The notes: generated by a model from the sequence alone, not told the origin. DNA of 58,865 nt from CAZYME01 sp964648115 (GCA_964648115.1 CAZYME010000016.1:1-58865), one strand, 5' to 3'. Positions 7,754 to 16,173 are shown, counted from the stretch's first letter. Numbers and translations are program-made.

Positions 7754-7783
7754 TTGCCTGCTTGCTTGCCTGCTTGCTATGAT
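7754..7783 (+). promoter_or_regulatory. Candidate promoter with tetranucleotide tract in its spacer
   Basis: TTGCCT (7754-7759) and TATGAT (7778-7783) are separated by 18 bp. The stretch 7754-7777 is two perfect copies of TTGCCTGCTTGC, i.e. six YTGC tetranucleotides. A short hairpin (GATGT...ACATC, 7781-7806) and a ribosome-binding site AAGGA follow before the ATG at 7826. Gain or loss of units would change the promoter spacing, a known route to phase variation of surface genes. Confidence 0.4.
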
Positions 7784-7825
7784 GTGTCATCTCGATGAGA
7801 GAACATCACACAAGGACGGTGTCGA

Positions 7826-8617
7826 ATGGCTGTAGTTACAACAAATAATAGCGTTGCATTACTAGGGGCTTTGTTCGCTTTGGCATCAAGCACCATACTT
7901 GCAGCCAGCCAGCCAATAACTACCTCCCATCTAAGTCATAGCCATTTTCTCCCCACACTATCCACGCTAAAAGCAGGACATGCGCTTATCCAATTAGGGG
8001 GTTTTTGGAGTAACCAAGGGGCATCACAACACATCAACATTGACGGCCTTATCGGGGACACGTTCACGGTAACAAAGCACGGTGACAGCAATGCGTTGTT
8101 AGGGTTTGGCTATTTTATTGAAGGCCAAGCACGTGGCCCTTTGGCCATGAGCTATGGCGTTAATGGATTTTACCTTGCAAAAACATCTGTTTCAGGGACT
8201 GTGACACAAGAGAACTTGTTCACCAACTTATCGTACGGATATCACCTAACGCACTATCCTGTTTATGCGATGGCCGCATCGACCATCCCGCTCAAATCTA
8301 CAAACCAGTCCCTGACGCTGGATATAGGGATTGGGCCTAATTTCATGCAAGCCGGCGGATTTCAAGAGTCCTCACTCGATAATGGGGTGACGCTTCCTGA
8401 CAATGCATTTTCCGGACGTACCACCACGACGTTTAGTGCAACTGTCGGTATCGGTATACGAATCAACAATGTATTTGGCAAAGCACCGCTTGAGTGTGGC
8501 TATCGATTTTTCTATTTAGGCCAAGGGCATTTCAACACAGAGACCTCTCAATTACTCAACACACTGAATACGGGCAACACGTACGCGAATGCCCTGCTGT
8601 GTGGTATTCGCATTTAA
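7826..8617 (+). CDS. Outer-membrane beta-barrel-like exported protein
   Basis: A 263-residue protein with a signal peptide: hydrophobic stretch about 9-25, with cleavage likely after LAA around residue 27. The mature part alternates Gly and aromatic residues (LIQLGGFW, ALLGFGYFIEG, LFTNLSYGYHL, LECGYRFFYLGQG) and ends in NALLCGIRI. These are signs of an eight-to-ten-stranded barrel of the small porin/surface-antigen type common in Legionellales. No enzyme motif is visible. SD AAGGA precedes the start. The DUF1566 gene follows 26 bp later and probably forms an operon with it. Confidence 0.7.
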   Translation: MAVVTTNNSVALLGALFALASSTILAASQPITTSHLSHSHFLPTLSTLKAGHALIQLGGFWSNQGASQHINIDGLIGDTFTVTKHGDSNALLGFGYFIEGQARGPLAMSYGVNGFYLAKTSVSGTVTQENLFTNLSYGYHLTHYPVYAMAASTIPLKSTNQSLTLDIGIGPNFMQAGGFQESSLDNGVTLPDNAFSGRTTTTFSATVGIGIRINNVFGKAPLECGYRFFYLGQGHFNTETSQLLNTLNTGNTYANALLCGIRI

Positions 8618-8643
8618 CGACCTATCATAAAGGAAGCGCACGC

Positions 8644-9489
8644 ATGAAACCGACAGTCAATATAATCAGCTTTGTGTTATTGATGATGCTGAATCAAGCC
8701 GGATGGCCTGCTACGGGAAATTTATTTACGGTTACAGGCACTGGTACAGTGGTAACATTGGATATTACCTTATGTTTGAATGGGAAAGGCCCTTTGTCGT
8801 GTCAAGACTACACGGTCACACGAGAAACTTTAAGCATTCTCTCTGCGGCGCCAAACCACACCTATCCTGCGGCAGGCATCAAGATAAGAACGCCCGGATA
8901 TACGCCAAGCGGATGCAGTCTTTTTAGTAATGGGTATTGTTTATTTTCTGTGAGCAATACAACGCCTGCGACAATCACGGTGACTTCCACGGGGACTTCT
9001 CCAGCGCCTTTAGCCATAGGGCAAGCTTACGAAGGCGGGGTTATCGCGTGTCTTGGTGGGGCGCCACATTTAAATCTCATTGCGGCGACAACCGATAATA
9101 GCATCGGGCTACGTTGGTCGAACGGTATTCGTATTACAACAGGTGCTAGTAGTAGTGATGCTGGATTAGCCAATACAAATACCATTGTGACTTCTCAAGG
9201 ACCCGTCTTAACGAGTTATGCGGCAGGATTGTGCGATCAATACACCAGTGGCGGTTATGGGGATTGGTTCTTGCCGGCTGCAGATCAGCTAGCTTGTCTT
9301 TGTGCTAATCAAGAATTGCTTGGTGGTGGCTTCCAGCAGCTCTACTGGAGCTCTACAGAGATCACTGGAGTGAACTCTAGGGACATCGCGAAGGCTGTGC
9401 TCTTCACCAACGAGAACTGCGGCCAGCTCAACGAGAACAAGGCAGCCGCATTTATTGCGGTTAGGTGTGTTCGGGCTTTAACACTTTAA
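8644..9489 (+). CDS. Exported DUF1566 (C-type-lectin-like) protein, candidate hypermutable surface protein
   Basis: A 281-residue exported protein. The ATG at 8644 follows AAGGAAG; the frame is open further upstream, but that part overlaps the preceding gene. A signal peptide (1-23, ending WPA) is followed by a Thr/Ser-rich region with four Cys. From about residue 121 comes a DUF1566 domain: IGQAYEGGVI, LIAATTDN, LRWSNG, GGYGDWFLPAADQL, YWSSTE (about 233-238) and the C-terminal VRCVRAL. DUF1566 is a C-type-lectin-like fold found at surfaces and is a recurrent target of diversity-generating retroelements. The segment after YWSSTE (bases 9328-9441) has foreign codon use; see the separate entry. 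It is probably co-transcribed with the barrel gene. Confidence 0.8.
   Translation: MKPTVNIISFVLLMMLNQAGWPATGNLFTVTGTGTVVTLDITLCLNGKGPLSCQDYTVTRETLSILSAAPNHTYPAAGIKIRTPGYTPSGCSLFSNGYCLFSVSNTTPATITVTSTGTSPAPLAIGQAYEGGVIACLGGAPHLNLIAATTDNSIGLRWSNGIRITTGASSSDAGLANTNTIVTSQGPVLTSYAAGLCDQYTSGGYGDWFLPAADQLACLCANQELLGGGFQQLYWSSTEITGVNSRDIAKAVLFTNENCGQLNENKAAAFIAVRCVRALTL
9328..9441 (+). other. Candidate variable region of a diversity-generating retroelement target
   Basis: Codon count made directly: of 38 codons here, 19 end in C and 4 in T. In the 38 codons just before (9214-9327), 5 end in C and 18 in T. The block carries AAC five times together with ATC, GAC, CTC, TTC, ACC, TGC and GGC, i.e. the codons reached from AAC by changing its adenines. 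It lies at the 3' end of a DUF1566 gene and reverts to normal codon use over the last residues (VRCVR), where a homing-initiation sequence would sit. A GC hairpin follows the stop. No template repeat or reverse transcriptase is in this window. Confidence 0.55.
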
Positions 9490-9520
9490 CCCTTAACCCC
9501 TTTTCTTTTGACCTTGGGTT

Positions 9521-9547
9521 GCCCGCGAAGCGGGCTCGAGTTTTTTT
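9521..9547 (+). terminator. GC hairpin after DUF1566 gene; terminator or homing hairpin
   Basis: GCCCGC-GAA-GCGGGC (9521-9535) forms a 6-bp stem with a 3-base loop, 31 bp after the stop codon. Seven T follow after TCGAG (9541-9547). It can serve as a Rho-independent terminator. Its position just downstream of a putative variable region also matches the hairpin that stimulates retrohoming in known diversity-generating systems. Confidence 0.6.
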
Positions 9548-9667
9548 CAGGATACATAGATGTTGTTACAAACGGCGCTATCTTTATTCAGAATGGGGAG
9601 CGAAATCCTGTTGGGGAATACCAAATGGAATGGCTACCCGTTTGGTGGTCATCCAGCCTTGTTTGCT

Positions 9668-9697
9668 CATATTGTAACTACATGTAGTCACAATATG
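9668..9697. repeat. 30-bp near-perfect palindrome
   Basis: CATATTGT-A-ACTACATGTAGT-C-ACAATATG: all positions pair with their mirror except one A/C pair. It lies in the 455-bp gene-free gap between the DUF1566 gene and polA. It has the length and symmetry of a dimer or tetramer protein-binding site, but no regulator gene is adjacent. Confidence 0.7.
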
Positions 9698-9795
9698 CTT
9701 GCTTTCAAATTCCCAAACATTTCAAAAAAAAAGTGCTTGTGACTTCTTCTTCAGATATTAACGTGTTAGCTGTGGTTTCAAAAGTTTTGTTTCTT

Positions 9796-9862
9796 ACCCC
9801 TCCCCACTACCATTAAGTTAAGGAATGACAACTTATCTTAACTAAATGGAAATGAAGGGGGG
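9796..9862. repeat. Long imperfect inverted repeat upstream of polA stop
   Basis: CCATTAAGTTAAG (9810-9822) pairs with CTTAACTAAATGG (9837-9849) with one mismatch. Outside it, CCCCTCCCC pairs with AAGGGGGG. The remainder of the gap 9548-9944 contains short open frames without ribosome-binding sites or recognisable products, and I see no gene there. Confidence 0.6.
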
Positions 9863-9944
9863 ACGTGATCTTGTCCCTCGCGGGATGTTTCGCGGTGCTT
9901 GACATGATGACATACCTATTAGGACTGCGCGGGGCTACCTAATC

Positions 9945-12626
9945 CTAATGGGCCTCATCCCAGTTTTGCCCCACACCAATAGAAACTAACAACGGCACTG
10001 ATAACTTCGCTGCATTTTCCATCAAGCTCGAAACGATTTGCTTGGCTAACTCAATTTTATCGTTGCGAACCTCAAAAACCAGTTCATCGTGTACTTGCAT
10101 AACCATTCGTATGTCATTATTAGATTGCTGATTTTGCCAATCAGCAATGGCTAGCATAGCTTTTTTAATGATATCCGCTGCAGTACCTTGCATCGGTGCA
10201 TTGATAGCGGCGCGTTCAGCAGCTTTTTGCCGCATCATGTTACGAGCGTTGATTTCGGGTAAATATAACCTTCGCCCAAATAACGTTTCAACAAAGCCTT
10301 CTTTATGGGCTTGTTTACGTGTTCTCTCCATGTAATCCAATACGCTGGGGTAGCGTTGAAAATAGCGATCCATGTAAAATTGGGCGTCCTGGCGTTCTAC
10401 TCCTAATTGCTTTGCTAAGCCAAAAGCAGACATGCCATAAATCAAACCAAAATTGATGGCTTTGGCTCGACGGCGTTGTTCTTTGCTTACACTATCCAAT
10501 TCAACCCCAAAAATTTCACTGGCAGTGGCTGCATGAATATCCCAATTGTTGGCAAATGCTTTGAGCAAATTAGGGTCTTGCGATAAGTGTGCCATGATGC
10601 GTAATTCAATTTGGGAATAGTCTGCTGCTAATAAAACATGTTCTGGGGGAGCAATAAAAGCTGTGCGGATTAAACGCCCTTCCTCGCTACGAATAGGGAT
10701 GTTTTGTAGATTTGGTTCACTGGATGACAAGCGGCCAGTTGCGGCTACGGCTTGATTGTAAGAAGTATGGACCCGATGGGTTGATGGGTTAATCCGCTTT
10801 GGCAACGCGTCAATGTAGGTAGACACGAGTTTACTTAAACTACGGTATTCTAAAATAACGGCTGGTAGTCGGTAATCAAAGGCTAACTCTTGCAGCACAG
10901 ACTCTGCAGTTGATGGTTGCCCGGTTGGAGTTTTAGCAAGTACCGGCAGCTGTTGTTCTTGATATAAGACTTCTTGTAATTGCTTTGGCGAATTTAAATT
11001 AAATTCTCTTCCTGCCAGCAGCAGCGCTTCCTCTTGTAAGGTGGCTATTCGGGCTTTTAGGCGCTCGCCATGTTTAAAAAGGGTGTTGGTATCAATGAGG
11101 ACACCATGTCGCTCAATTTCGGCGAGTACTGTGAGCAGTGGTATCTCTATCTCATGTAATACATGTCTTAGTTTTTCATCCATCATCGGATATAAAGTGT
11201 GGTGAAGCCTTAATGTTATTTCAGCGTCTTCTGCCGCATAAGGCGCTGCTTTTGTAACTGGGATTTGGTTAAAAAGTAGTTGATTCACCCCGGTTCCTGC
11301 AATATCAGTAAAGCTAATTGTTTTATGACCTAAATATTTTAATGCCAGCGTATCCATATCGTGGCGGTTAGCAGTGCTATTTAGTAAGTAAGATTCGAGC
11401 ATGGTGTCAAAGGTAATGCCCTTTAATGTAATCCCGTGATTTTTAAATACGTTATAATCATATTTTAAATTTTGGCCAATTTTACCAATGTTAGGATTTT
11501 CAAGAATAGGCTTTAGGGCTGTCAGGACCATTTCTCGCTCTAATTGCGGGCTAGCGTCATTATGAGTAAGCGGAATATAAGCGGGAGCTTCCGGATCGAT
11601 GGCAAGCGCTATTCCTACAATTTCGGCACGTATTGCATCAAGGCTAGTCGTTTCTGTATCTATGCAAAATAGCGCGCACGATTGTAATTTTTCAAGCCAG
11701 ATTTTAAACAGTGATAGCGTGTTGATCACTTCAAAATTGGCGGTTTGTTGTGTGACTGTTTGTGTTTCGCCAGGGTTTTGTTCTAATAATTCTTTAAGCC
11801 AATTTTTAAATTCCAATTCACCTGTTAACGCTATGAGCTGTTCAGTATTGGCTGATTGGATTGCAAGCTCCGTAAATGCAAGAGGTAGTTCTACATCTGT
11901 TTTGATAGTAACCAATTTTTTTGATAGTGGTAGTTGGGTTAAGCTTGCTCGTAGACTCTCTCCAATTTTACCTTCAATGCTATCTGCATCTGCGATTAGG
12001 CTATCCAGGGTTTGATATTGAGTTAGCCATTTAACCGCTGTTTTTGGACCGCATTTATTTACACCGGGTACATTGTCAGATGTGTCACCTACAAGGGTTA
12101 AGTAATCAATTATTTGCAGCGGGGTTACCCCAAATTTTTCTTTTACCCCATTAGGGTCTAACGTTTGATTGCTCATGGTATTAATGAGCGTAACGTGTTC
12201 GTTGACCAATTGTGCCATGTCTTTGTCACCCGTAGATATGACTACTGAGTGGCCTTGACTACTGGCTTGATATGCTAGTGTTCCAATGACATCGTCAGCT
12301 TCTACACCTTCAATAATGAGTAGGGGTAGCCCCATAGCGGTTAAGAGCTCGATCAGCGGCTGGAATTGAGAGCTCAGTTCTTCTGGCATAGGGGGGCGGT
12401 TGGCTTTGTATGCAGGGTACCATTCATCCCGAAAGGTTTTGCCTTTTGCGTCAAACACCACAGCCATTTGGTCGGGTTGATAGTCCTTGATTAAACGCTT
12501 GACCATATTTACAACCCCATAAACAGCACCAGTAGGTTGTCCTTTGGAGTTGGTAAGAGGCGGCAAGGCGTGGAATGCACGAAAAAAATAGGATGAGCCA
12601 TCGACCAGAAGCAAGCGAGGTGACAT
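9945..12626 (-). CDS. polA: DNA polymerase I
   Basis: Repair and lagging-strand polymerase, 893 residues, full length. The N-terminal 5' nuclease domain (about 1-290) starts with LLLVDGSSYFFRAFHAL and includes EADDVIGTLA. The 3'-5' exonuclease domain (about 305-490) keeps the DTET motif, so proofreading is probably intact. The polymerase domain has motif A DYSQIELR (Asp669), motif B RRAKAINFGLIYG and motif C QVHDELVFEV (Asp847). The start lies 2 bp after the lpxD stop, with AAGGAG inside the end of lpxD, so the genes are co-transcribed. The partner is unusual only in being an envelope gene. Confidence 0.97.
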   Translation of the reverse strand: MSPRLLLVDGSSYFFRAFHALPPLTNSKGQPTGAVYGVVNMVKRLIKDYQPDQMAVVFDAKGKTFRDEWYPAYKANRPPMPEELSSQFQPLIELLTAMGLPLLIIEGVEADDVIGTLAYQASSQGHSVVISTGDKDMAQLVNEHVTLINTMSNQTLDPNGVKEKFGVTPLQIIDYLTLVGDTSDNVPGVNKCGPKTAVKWLTQYQTLDSLIADADSIEGKIGESLRASLTQLPLSKKLVTIKTDVELPLAFTELAIQSANTEQLIALTGELEFKNWLKELLEQNPGETQTVTQQTANFEVINTLSLFKIWLEKLQSCALFCIDTETTSLDAIRAEIVGIALAIDPEAPAYIPLTHNDASPQLEREMVLTALKPILENPNIGKIGQNLKYDYNVFKNHGITLKGITFDTMLESYLLNSTANRHDMDTLALKYLGHKTISFTDIAGTGVNQLLFNQIPVTKAAPYAAEDAEITLRLHHTLYPMMDEKLRHVLHEIEIPLLTVLAEIERHGVLIDTNTLFKHGERLKARIATLQEEALLLAGREFNLNSPKQLQEVLYQEQQLPVLAKTPTGQPSTAESVLQELAFDYRLPAVILEYRSLSKLVSTYIDALPKRINPSTHRVHTSYNQAVAATGRLSSSEPNLQNIPIRSEEGRLIRTAFIAPPEHVLLAADYSQIELRIMAHLSQDPNLLKAFANNWDIHAATASEIFGVELDSVSKEQRRRAKAINFGLIYGMSAFGLAKQLGVERQDAQFYMDRYFQRYPSVLDYMERTRKQAHKEGFVETLFGRRLYLPEINARNMMRQKAAERAAINAPMQGTAADIIKKAMLAIADWQNQQSNNDIRMVMQVHDELVFEVRNDKIELAKQIVSSLMENAAKLSVPLLVSIGVGQNWDEAH

Positions 12627-12628
12627 GC

Positions 12629-13684
12629 TTATACACTCTCCTTATCTATAAGTTCTATCCGTTCGCTCAATTGCGCTACCTTTTCACTTAAAGCACGCAT
12701 ATTTTTTCGCATCAATGGGATACGCGTTGTAGCTAGCTCTTGCTCAATTGCTTTTTCTCTTGGTCTTGCGGGGCTTCCTAAGTAAATATTCCCTTGTTTT
12801 AAATGCTTTTTGGGCGGTACACCAGCCCGTGCGCCTAATATCACGCCATCATCGATACGAACGTGATCACTCACTCCGACGTTGGCCGCAAAGATCACAT
12901 GATTGCCACTGACAGTGCTCCCAGCGATACCGGTAAAGGCACAGAGTATGTTGTGCTTGCCTAGTTTTACCGAATGCGCAATTTGCACCAAATTGTCGAT
13001 TTTTGTGCCCTCTCCAATCACGGTGGTGCCCAATGTTGCCCGGTCAATTACTGTGTTTGCACCAATCTCAACATCGTTTCCTATAACCACGTGACCAACA
13101 TGAGGTACCTTTAAATGTTCGCCATCTTCTAACGTATAACCAAAGCCATCTGAACCGACGACTGTAGACGCGTGGATGGAAACGCGAGTTCCGATTTGGC
13201 TTTTATCATAAATCGTAACATGGGGGTGTATAGTTGAGTCTGACCCAATGGTAACGTCATGGCCGATGTAAACATGGCCCTTAATACAACAGTTATCCCC
13301 AATAATACTGCCTGATTCAATAATGACGTAAGGACCAATGGATATCTTGTTGCCGAGCGTAACATTCTCAGCAATTACTGCTGTTGGGTGAATGCCGGTA
13401 CTTGGTTTATGTTCGGGGAAGAAATGATTTAAAAGTTTAATAAATGCAACCAATGGGTTGGAAACTTGAATTATGGGTTTATTAACACCATCTACGTTGC
13501 TTGATACTAGAATAGCTCCTGCATCAGAAGCTTCTGCAAGTTTTAAATTATCGGTGCCCTCAGCGAAAACAAGTGCGTTAGCAATAATATTATCGATTGG
13601 AGATAGAGTAGAGATCATTAAATTTTGATCACCAACGATCTTACCTTGGACTAAGTTGGCTATTTCTAATAGAGATGCTTTCAT
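12629..13684 (-). CDS. lpxD: UDP-3-O-acylglucosamine N-acyltransferase
   Basis: Third step of lipid A synthesis: transfers a 3-hydroxyacyl chain from ACP to UDP-3-O-acylglucosamine. The 351-residue protein has an N-terminal uridine-binding domain (1-98), a left-handed beta-helix of hexapeptide repeats (about 99-300) and a C-terminal coiled helix (RKNMRALSEKVAQLSERIEL). The catalytic His237 lies in VQIAHSVKLG. GAAGG precedes the ATG. It is not in the usual lpxD-fabZ-lpxA cluster here but leads polA, so this may be an extra LpxD paralogue, as Legionella has more than one. Confidence 0.93.
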   Translation of the reverse strand: MKASLLEIANLVQGKIVGDQNLMISTLSPIDNIIANALVFAEGTDNLKLAEASDAGAILVSSNVDGVNKPIIQVSNPLVAFIKLLNHFFPEHKPSTGIHPTAVIAENVTLGNKISIGPYVIIESGSIIGDNCCIKGHVYIGHDVTIGSDSTIHPHVTIYDKSQIGTRVSIHASTVVGSDGFGYTLEDGEHLKVPHVGHVVIGNDVEIGANTVIDRATLGTTVIGEGTKIDNLVQIAHSVKLGKHNILCAFTGIAGSTVSGNHVIFAANVGVSDHVRIDDGVILGARAGVPPKKHLKQGNIYLGSPARPREKAIEQELATTRIPLMRKNMRALSEKVAQLSERIELIDKESV

Positions 13685-13835
13685 GGGGGACCTTCTAATT
13701 GTGCAAAATCTCAGGATTATAACGCTATGCTGACTAAGTTGCGAATCTTTATCAGATTGAAGATGCTACTCCCATATGGACAAAGATTTACTGTTTTTAG
13801 CGCAGGGTGTGGATAGTAGGTTCCTCTACCATTGA

Positions 13836-13945
13836 TGGGAGAGGATGCCAGACAGGGTAGGTGAGGGTAGATCAAACCATAAAATACATTTTTGTTGTAA
13901 ATTTTTTGATCACCCCTCATCCGCCCTGCCGGGCACCTTCTCCCC
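13836..13945. repeat. Long imperfect palindrome (REP-like) between lpxD and fabF
   Basis: The left arm (about 13836-13876) begins GGGAGAGGATGCC and ends GGTAGATCAAA. The right arm (about 13904-13944) is its near complement, from TTTGATCACCCCTCATCC to CACCTTCTCCCC. The roughly 40-base arms contain several mismatches and a ~28-base AT-rich loop. It fills most of the 299-bp gap, and no gene is visible there. Confidence 0.7.
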
Positions 13946-13983
13946 TCTCGGGGCGAAGAAATTATTTGTAGCACCCTCAGGTT

Positions 13984-15207
13984 TTAATACCGTCTGAGGA
14001 TTAAGGCGGCGTTAGCTCCCCCAAAAGCGAAGTGGTTAGATAGTGCGATATCTATACGCTTTTCTCTTGCTTGATTTGGAACATAGTCGAGATCGCAAAG
14101 CGGGTCTTTTTCACGTAAATTGATGGTTGGCAGGAGTATGTCGTGTTGCAGACTTAAGACGGTGGCTATTATTTCCATCGCTCCGGCAGCTCCTATCGCA
14201 TGCCCTGTCATCGCTTTTTGTGCTGTAATTGGAATTTCATAAGCGCGATTGCCAAAGACGGCTTTAATTGTTTCGGTTTCTGTAACGTCATTTAATTGGG
14301 TGCTTGTTCCATGGGCATTAATATACTGGATATCACTGCTTGTGACTCTAGCGTCATCCAACGCTGAGTTGATAGCGCGGGATTGGCCTTGTGTATTAGG
14401 GGCTGTGACATGGTAAGCATCGCAGCTGGCACCAAAACCAATAATTTCCGCTAAAATAGAGGCGCCTCTTGCTTTGGCGTGTTCCAATTCTTCTAAAACG
14501 AGAACGCCTGCTCCATCTGCCATTACCATGCCGTCACGCGTTTTATCAAAAGGACGGCAAGATCCAGCAGGGTTTTCGTTTTGAGTGGACATTACACGCA
14601 GTTTACACCACGCTGCCATGATGGTTTCCCACACCAGCGATTCTGTTCCACCGCACAACGCTACAGACAATTGCCCATGAGAAATTTGTTGGAATGCGTT
14701 ACCAATAGCTTCCGCAGAAGAAACGCAAGCGTTTGATATCGTTGAGTTAGGTCCACCAATACCAAAAGCAATGGCGATGTGATTAGCAACAGAGTTTGGC
14801 ATTCCACGAATAACACTAAGCGCTGGGATTTTTTTCCAATTCTCTGTAAAGAAAGAGCGGTAGGCTCCTTCTAACTCAGGTCCGCCTCCTAAGCTTGTAC
14901 CTATATATGTGCCTGCATTACTCAACTCTGCTGCAGTGAGGCCAGATTGTTCGATTGCATGATGGGCGCAGAAAAGAGCATATTGGGCTACGCGAGGGAA
15001 ACGTCTAGTTTTGCCAAACTCAGGTAAGTGGTCCAAGGACAACCCATTTATTTCGCCAGCTATCTGTGTTGTGTAGGGTGATGGATCATAAGATTGAATA
15101 CGTTTAATACCGCATTCACCCTTTGTCGCTGCCTGCCAAAAAGCCTCTAGCCCGCATCCGATAGAGGAGGTGATTTCCATGCCTGTGATTACAACTCTTT
15201 TTTTCAT
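13984..15207 (-). CDS. fabF: Beta-ketoacyl-ACP synthase II type (FabF-like)
   Basis: Condenses acyl chains with malonyl-ACP in fatty-acid elongation. The 407-residue thiolase-fold protein carries the Cys-His-His triad: Cys161 in NACVSSAEA, His299 in NAHGTST and His336 in KAMTGHAIGAAGA (with Lys331). GAGGAT precedes the start. No acpP, fabD or fabG is adjacent. Together with the NACVSS active-site variant (usual FabF ACASG), this suggests a secondary KAS, perhaps for a special lipid, rather than the main elongation enzyme. Confidence 0.85.
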   Translation of the reverse strand: MKKRVVITGMEITSSIGCGLEAFWQAATKGECGIKRIQSYDPSPYTTQIAGEINGLSLDHLPEFGKTRRFPRVAQYALFCAHHAIEQSGLTAAELSNAGTYIGTSLGGGPELEGAYRSFFTENWKKIPALSVIRGMPNSVANHIAIAFGIGGPNSTISNACVSSAEAIGNAFQQISHGQLSVALCGGTESLVWETIMAAWCKLRVMSTQNENPAGSCRPFDKTRDGMVMADGAGVLVLEELEHAKARGASILAEIIGFGASCDAYHVTAPNTQGQSRAINSALDDARVTSSDIQYINAHGTSTQLNDVTETETIKAVFGNRAYEIPITAQKAMTGHAIGAAGAMEIIATVLSLQHDILLPTINLREKDPLCDLDYVPNQAREKRIDIALSNHFAFGGANAALILRRY

Positions 15208-15303
15208 ACGTATCCTCGTTTAATCTCGGTGCTATTCCATATAAAATTCTTAGCGTGAGTCGCTGTAAATCACCGTTTGATACGGCAACCGGTAGATTTT
15301 GAA

Positions 15304-16173
15304 CTAATGTTTTGTTAACCGCAAGACTTCAACAGGAATGGTCCAAAAATCGTAGGCATTGCTGACAACAAAACCAAGGCGAATGTAAATTTTTAGAGCT
15401 TGCTGGTTATTTGTTTCTACATTCAGGCTTAAATTTGGTTGATTAATGGCTAGCGAATAGTTAATGCAATGTGCAAGCATGGTGCTACCAAAACCCCTCC
15501 CTTGGAAGGGAGGTAAAACAGCAATATCAGTTATGCGAGCACCATCTGGTTGCAGGTCTAAATGTGCTTTGCCAACGGGTATACCATCTATTTCAGAAAT
15601 AAATAATTTGTAGCTGGGATCAAACAAAAGGCTTTGAAAGTGGGTTGGTGTGTCGGGCTGTGGTGTGGCAAAGCAAGTACTATCAATGGCACATAAAACA
15701 GGTACATCTTCTGCAGTTGCGGCGCGGACTTTAAGGGAGTTACTTGCAATTTCTACAGATTTATTTTCTTGTCGCTGCATCTGATATTCACAATGAAGAT
15801 AGCGAAAACCTTTTGCAAGCAGCCAATCATTATTTACATCATGTGGTGTGGAAAAAATAAAATTTTTGCTTTCTTCAACCTGTATAAGAGGCATGATTTC
15901 ATTGAGCATTTGGGTAGCAATACCTTGTCTGCGAAAACTCGGCTTTACCATAACTGCTATTTCGCAAGCATCCTGGTGGAAAAAAAAAGTGCTTAGAAAC
16001 CCGATTAATTGTTTTTGGTGGTAATAAAGTACATTGCAGAGTCTTGGCCGCTCTTGGCTAAGCAAATGCTTGTAAATGGCAACGACATTACCGTCCTTGG
16101 ATTTGCATTCAGTGCAGAGCTTATCCAGTTCACTCAGTTGCTGCGGACTGAGTTGGTGATTGCGGGTTAGCAT
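15304..16173 (-). CDS. Tandem GNAT-domain acetyltransferase
   Basis: A 289-residue protein with two GNAT folds. The first (about 1-140) has the acetyl-CoA motif VKPSFRRQGIATQML. The second (about 147-285) has VLPPFQGRGFGSTMLA followed by NVETNNQQALKIYIRLGF, the typical motif A/B arrangement. The second domain looks the more complete. The tandem layout resembles mycothiol synthase MshD, but the host has no reason to make mycothiol, so the substrate is open. It lies 45 bp downstream of the permease and could be co-transcribed with it. Confidence 0.8.
   Translation of the reverse strand: MLTRNHQLSPQQLSELDKLCTECKSKDGNVVAIYKHLLSQERPRLCNVLYYHQKQLIGFLSTFFFHQDACEIAVMVKPSFRRQGIATQMLNEIMPLIQVEESKNFIFSTPHDVNNDWLLAKGFRYLHCEYQMQRQENKSVEIASNSLKVRAATAEDVPVLCAIDSTCFATPQPDTPTHFQSLLFDPSYKLFISEIDGIPVGKAHLDLQPDGARITDIAVLPPFQGRGFGSTMLAHCINYSLAINQPNLSLNVETNNQQALKIYIRLGFVVSNAYDFWTIPVEVLRLTKH

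Noticed and set aside
8494..8643. Upstream extension of the DUF1566 gene frame
   Set aside because: This part overlaps the 3' end of the barrel gene. The ATG at 8644 has a good ribosome-binding site and begins a proper signal peptide.
9465..9742. Short open frames after the DUF1566 gene, considered as retroelement accessory (Avd) or reverse transcriptase remnants
   Set aside because: The translations (60-70 residues) show no helical-bundle or reverse-transcriptase motif and no ribosome-binding site, and they cross the hairpin and the 30-bp palindrome.
9490..9944. Template repeat for the putative variable region
   Set aside because: I looked for a second copy of TACTGGAGCTC, GTGCTCTTC or GAGAACTGCGG here and elsewhere in the window and saw none. 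The template, if any, lies outside.
13717..13974. Open frame of 85 codons between lpxD and fabF
   Set aside because: It is created by the long imperfect palindrome at 13836-13945, has no ribosome-binding site, and has a translation unlike any protein.
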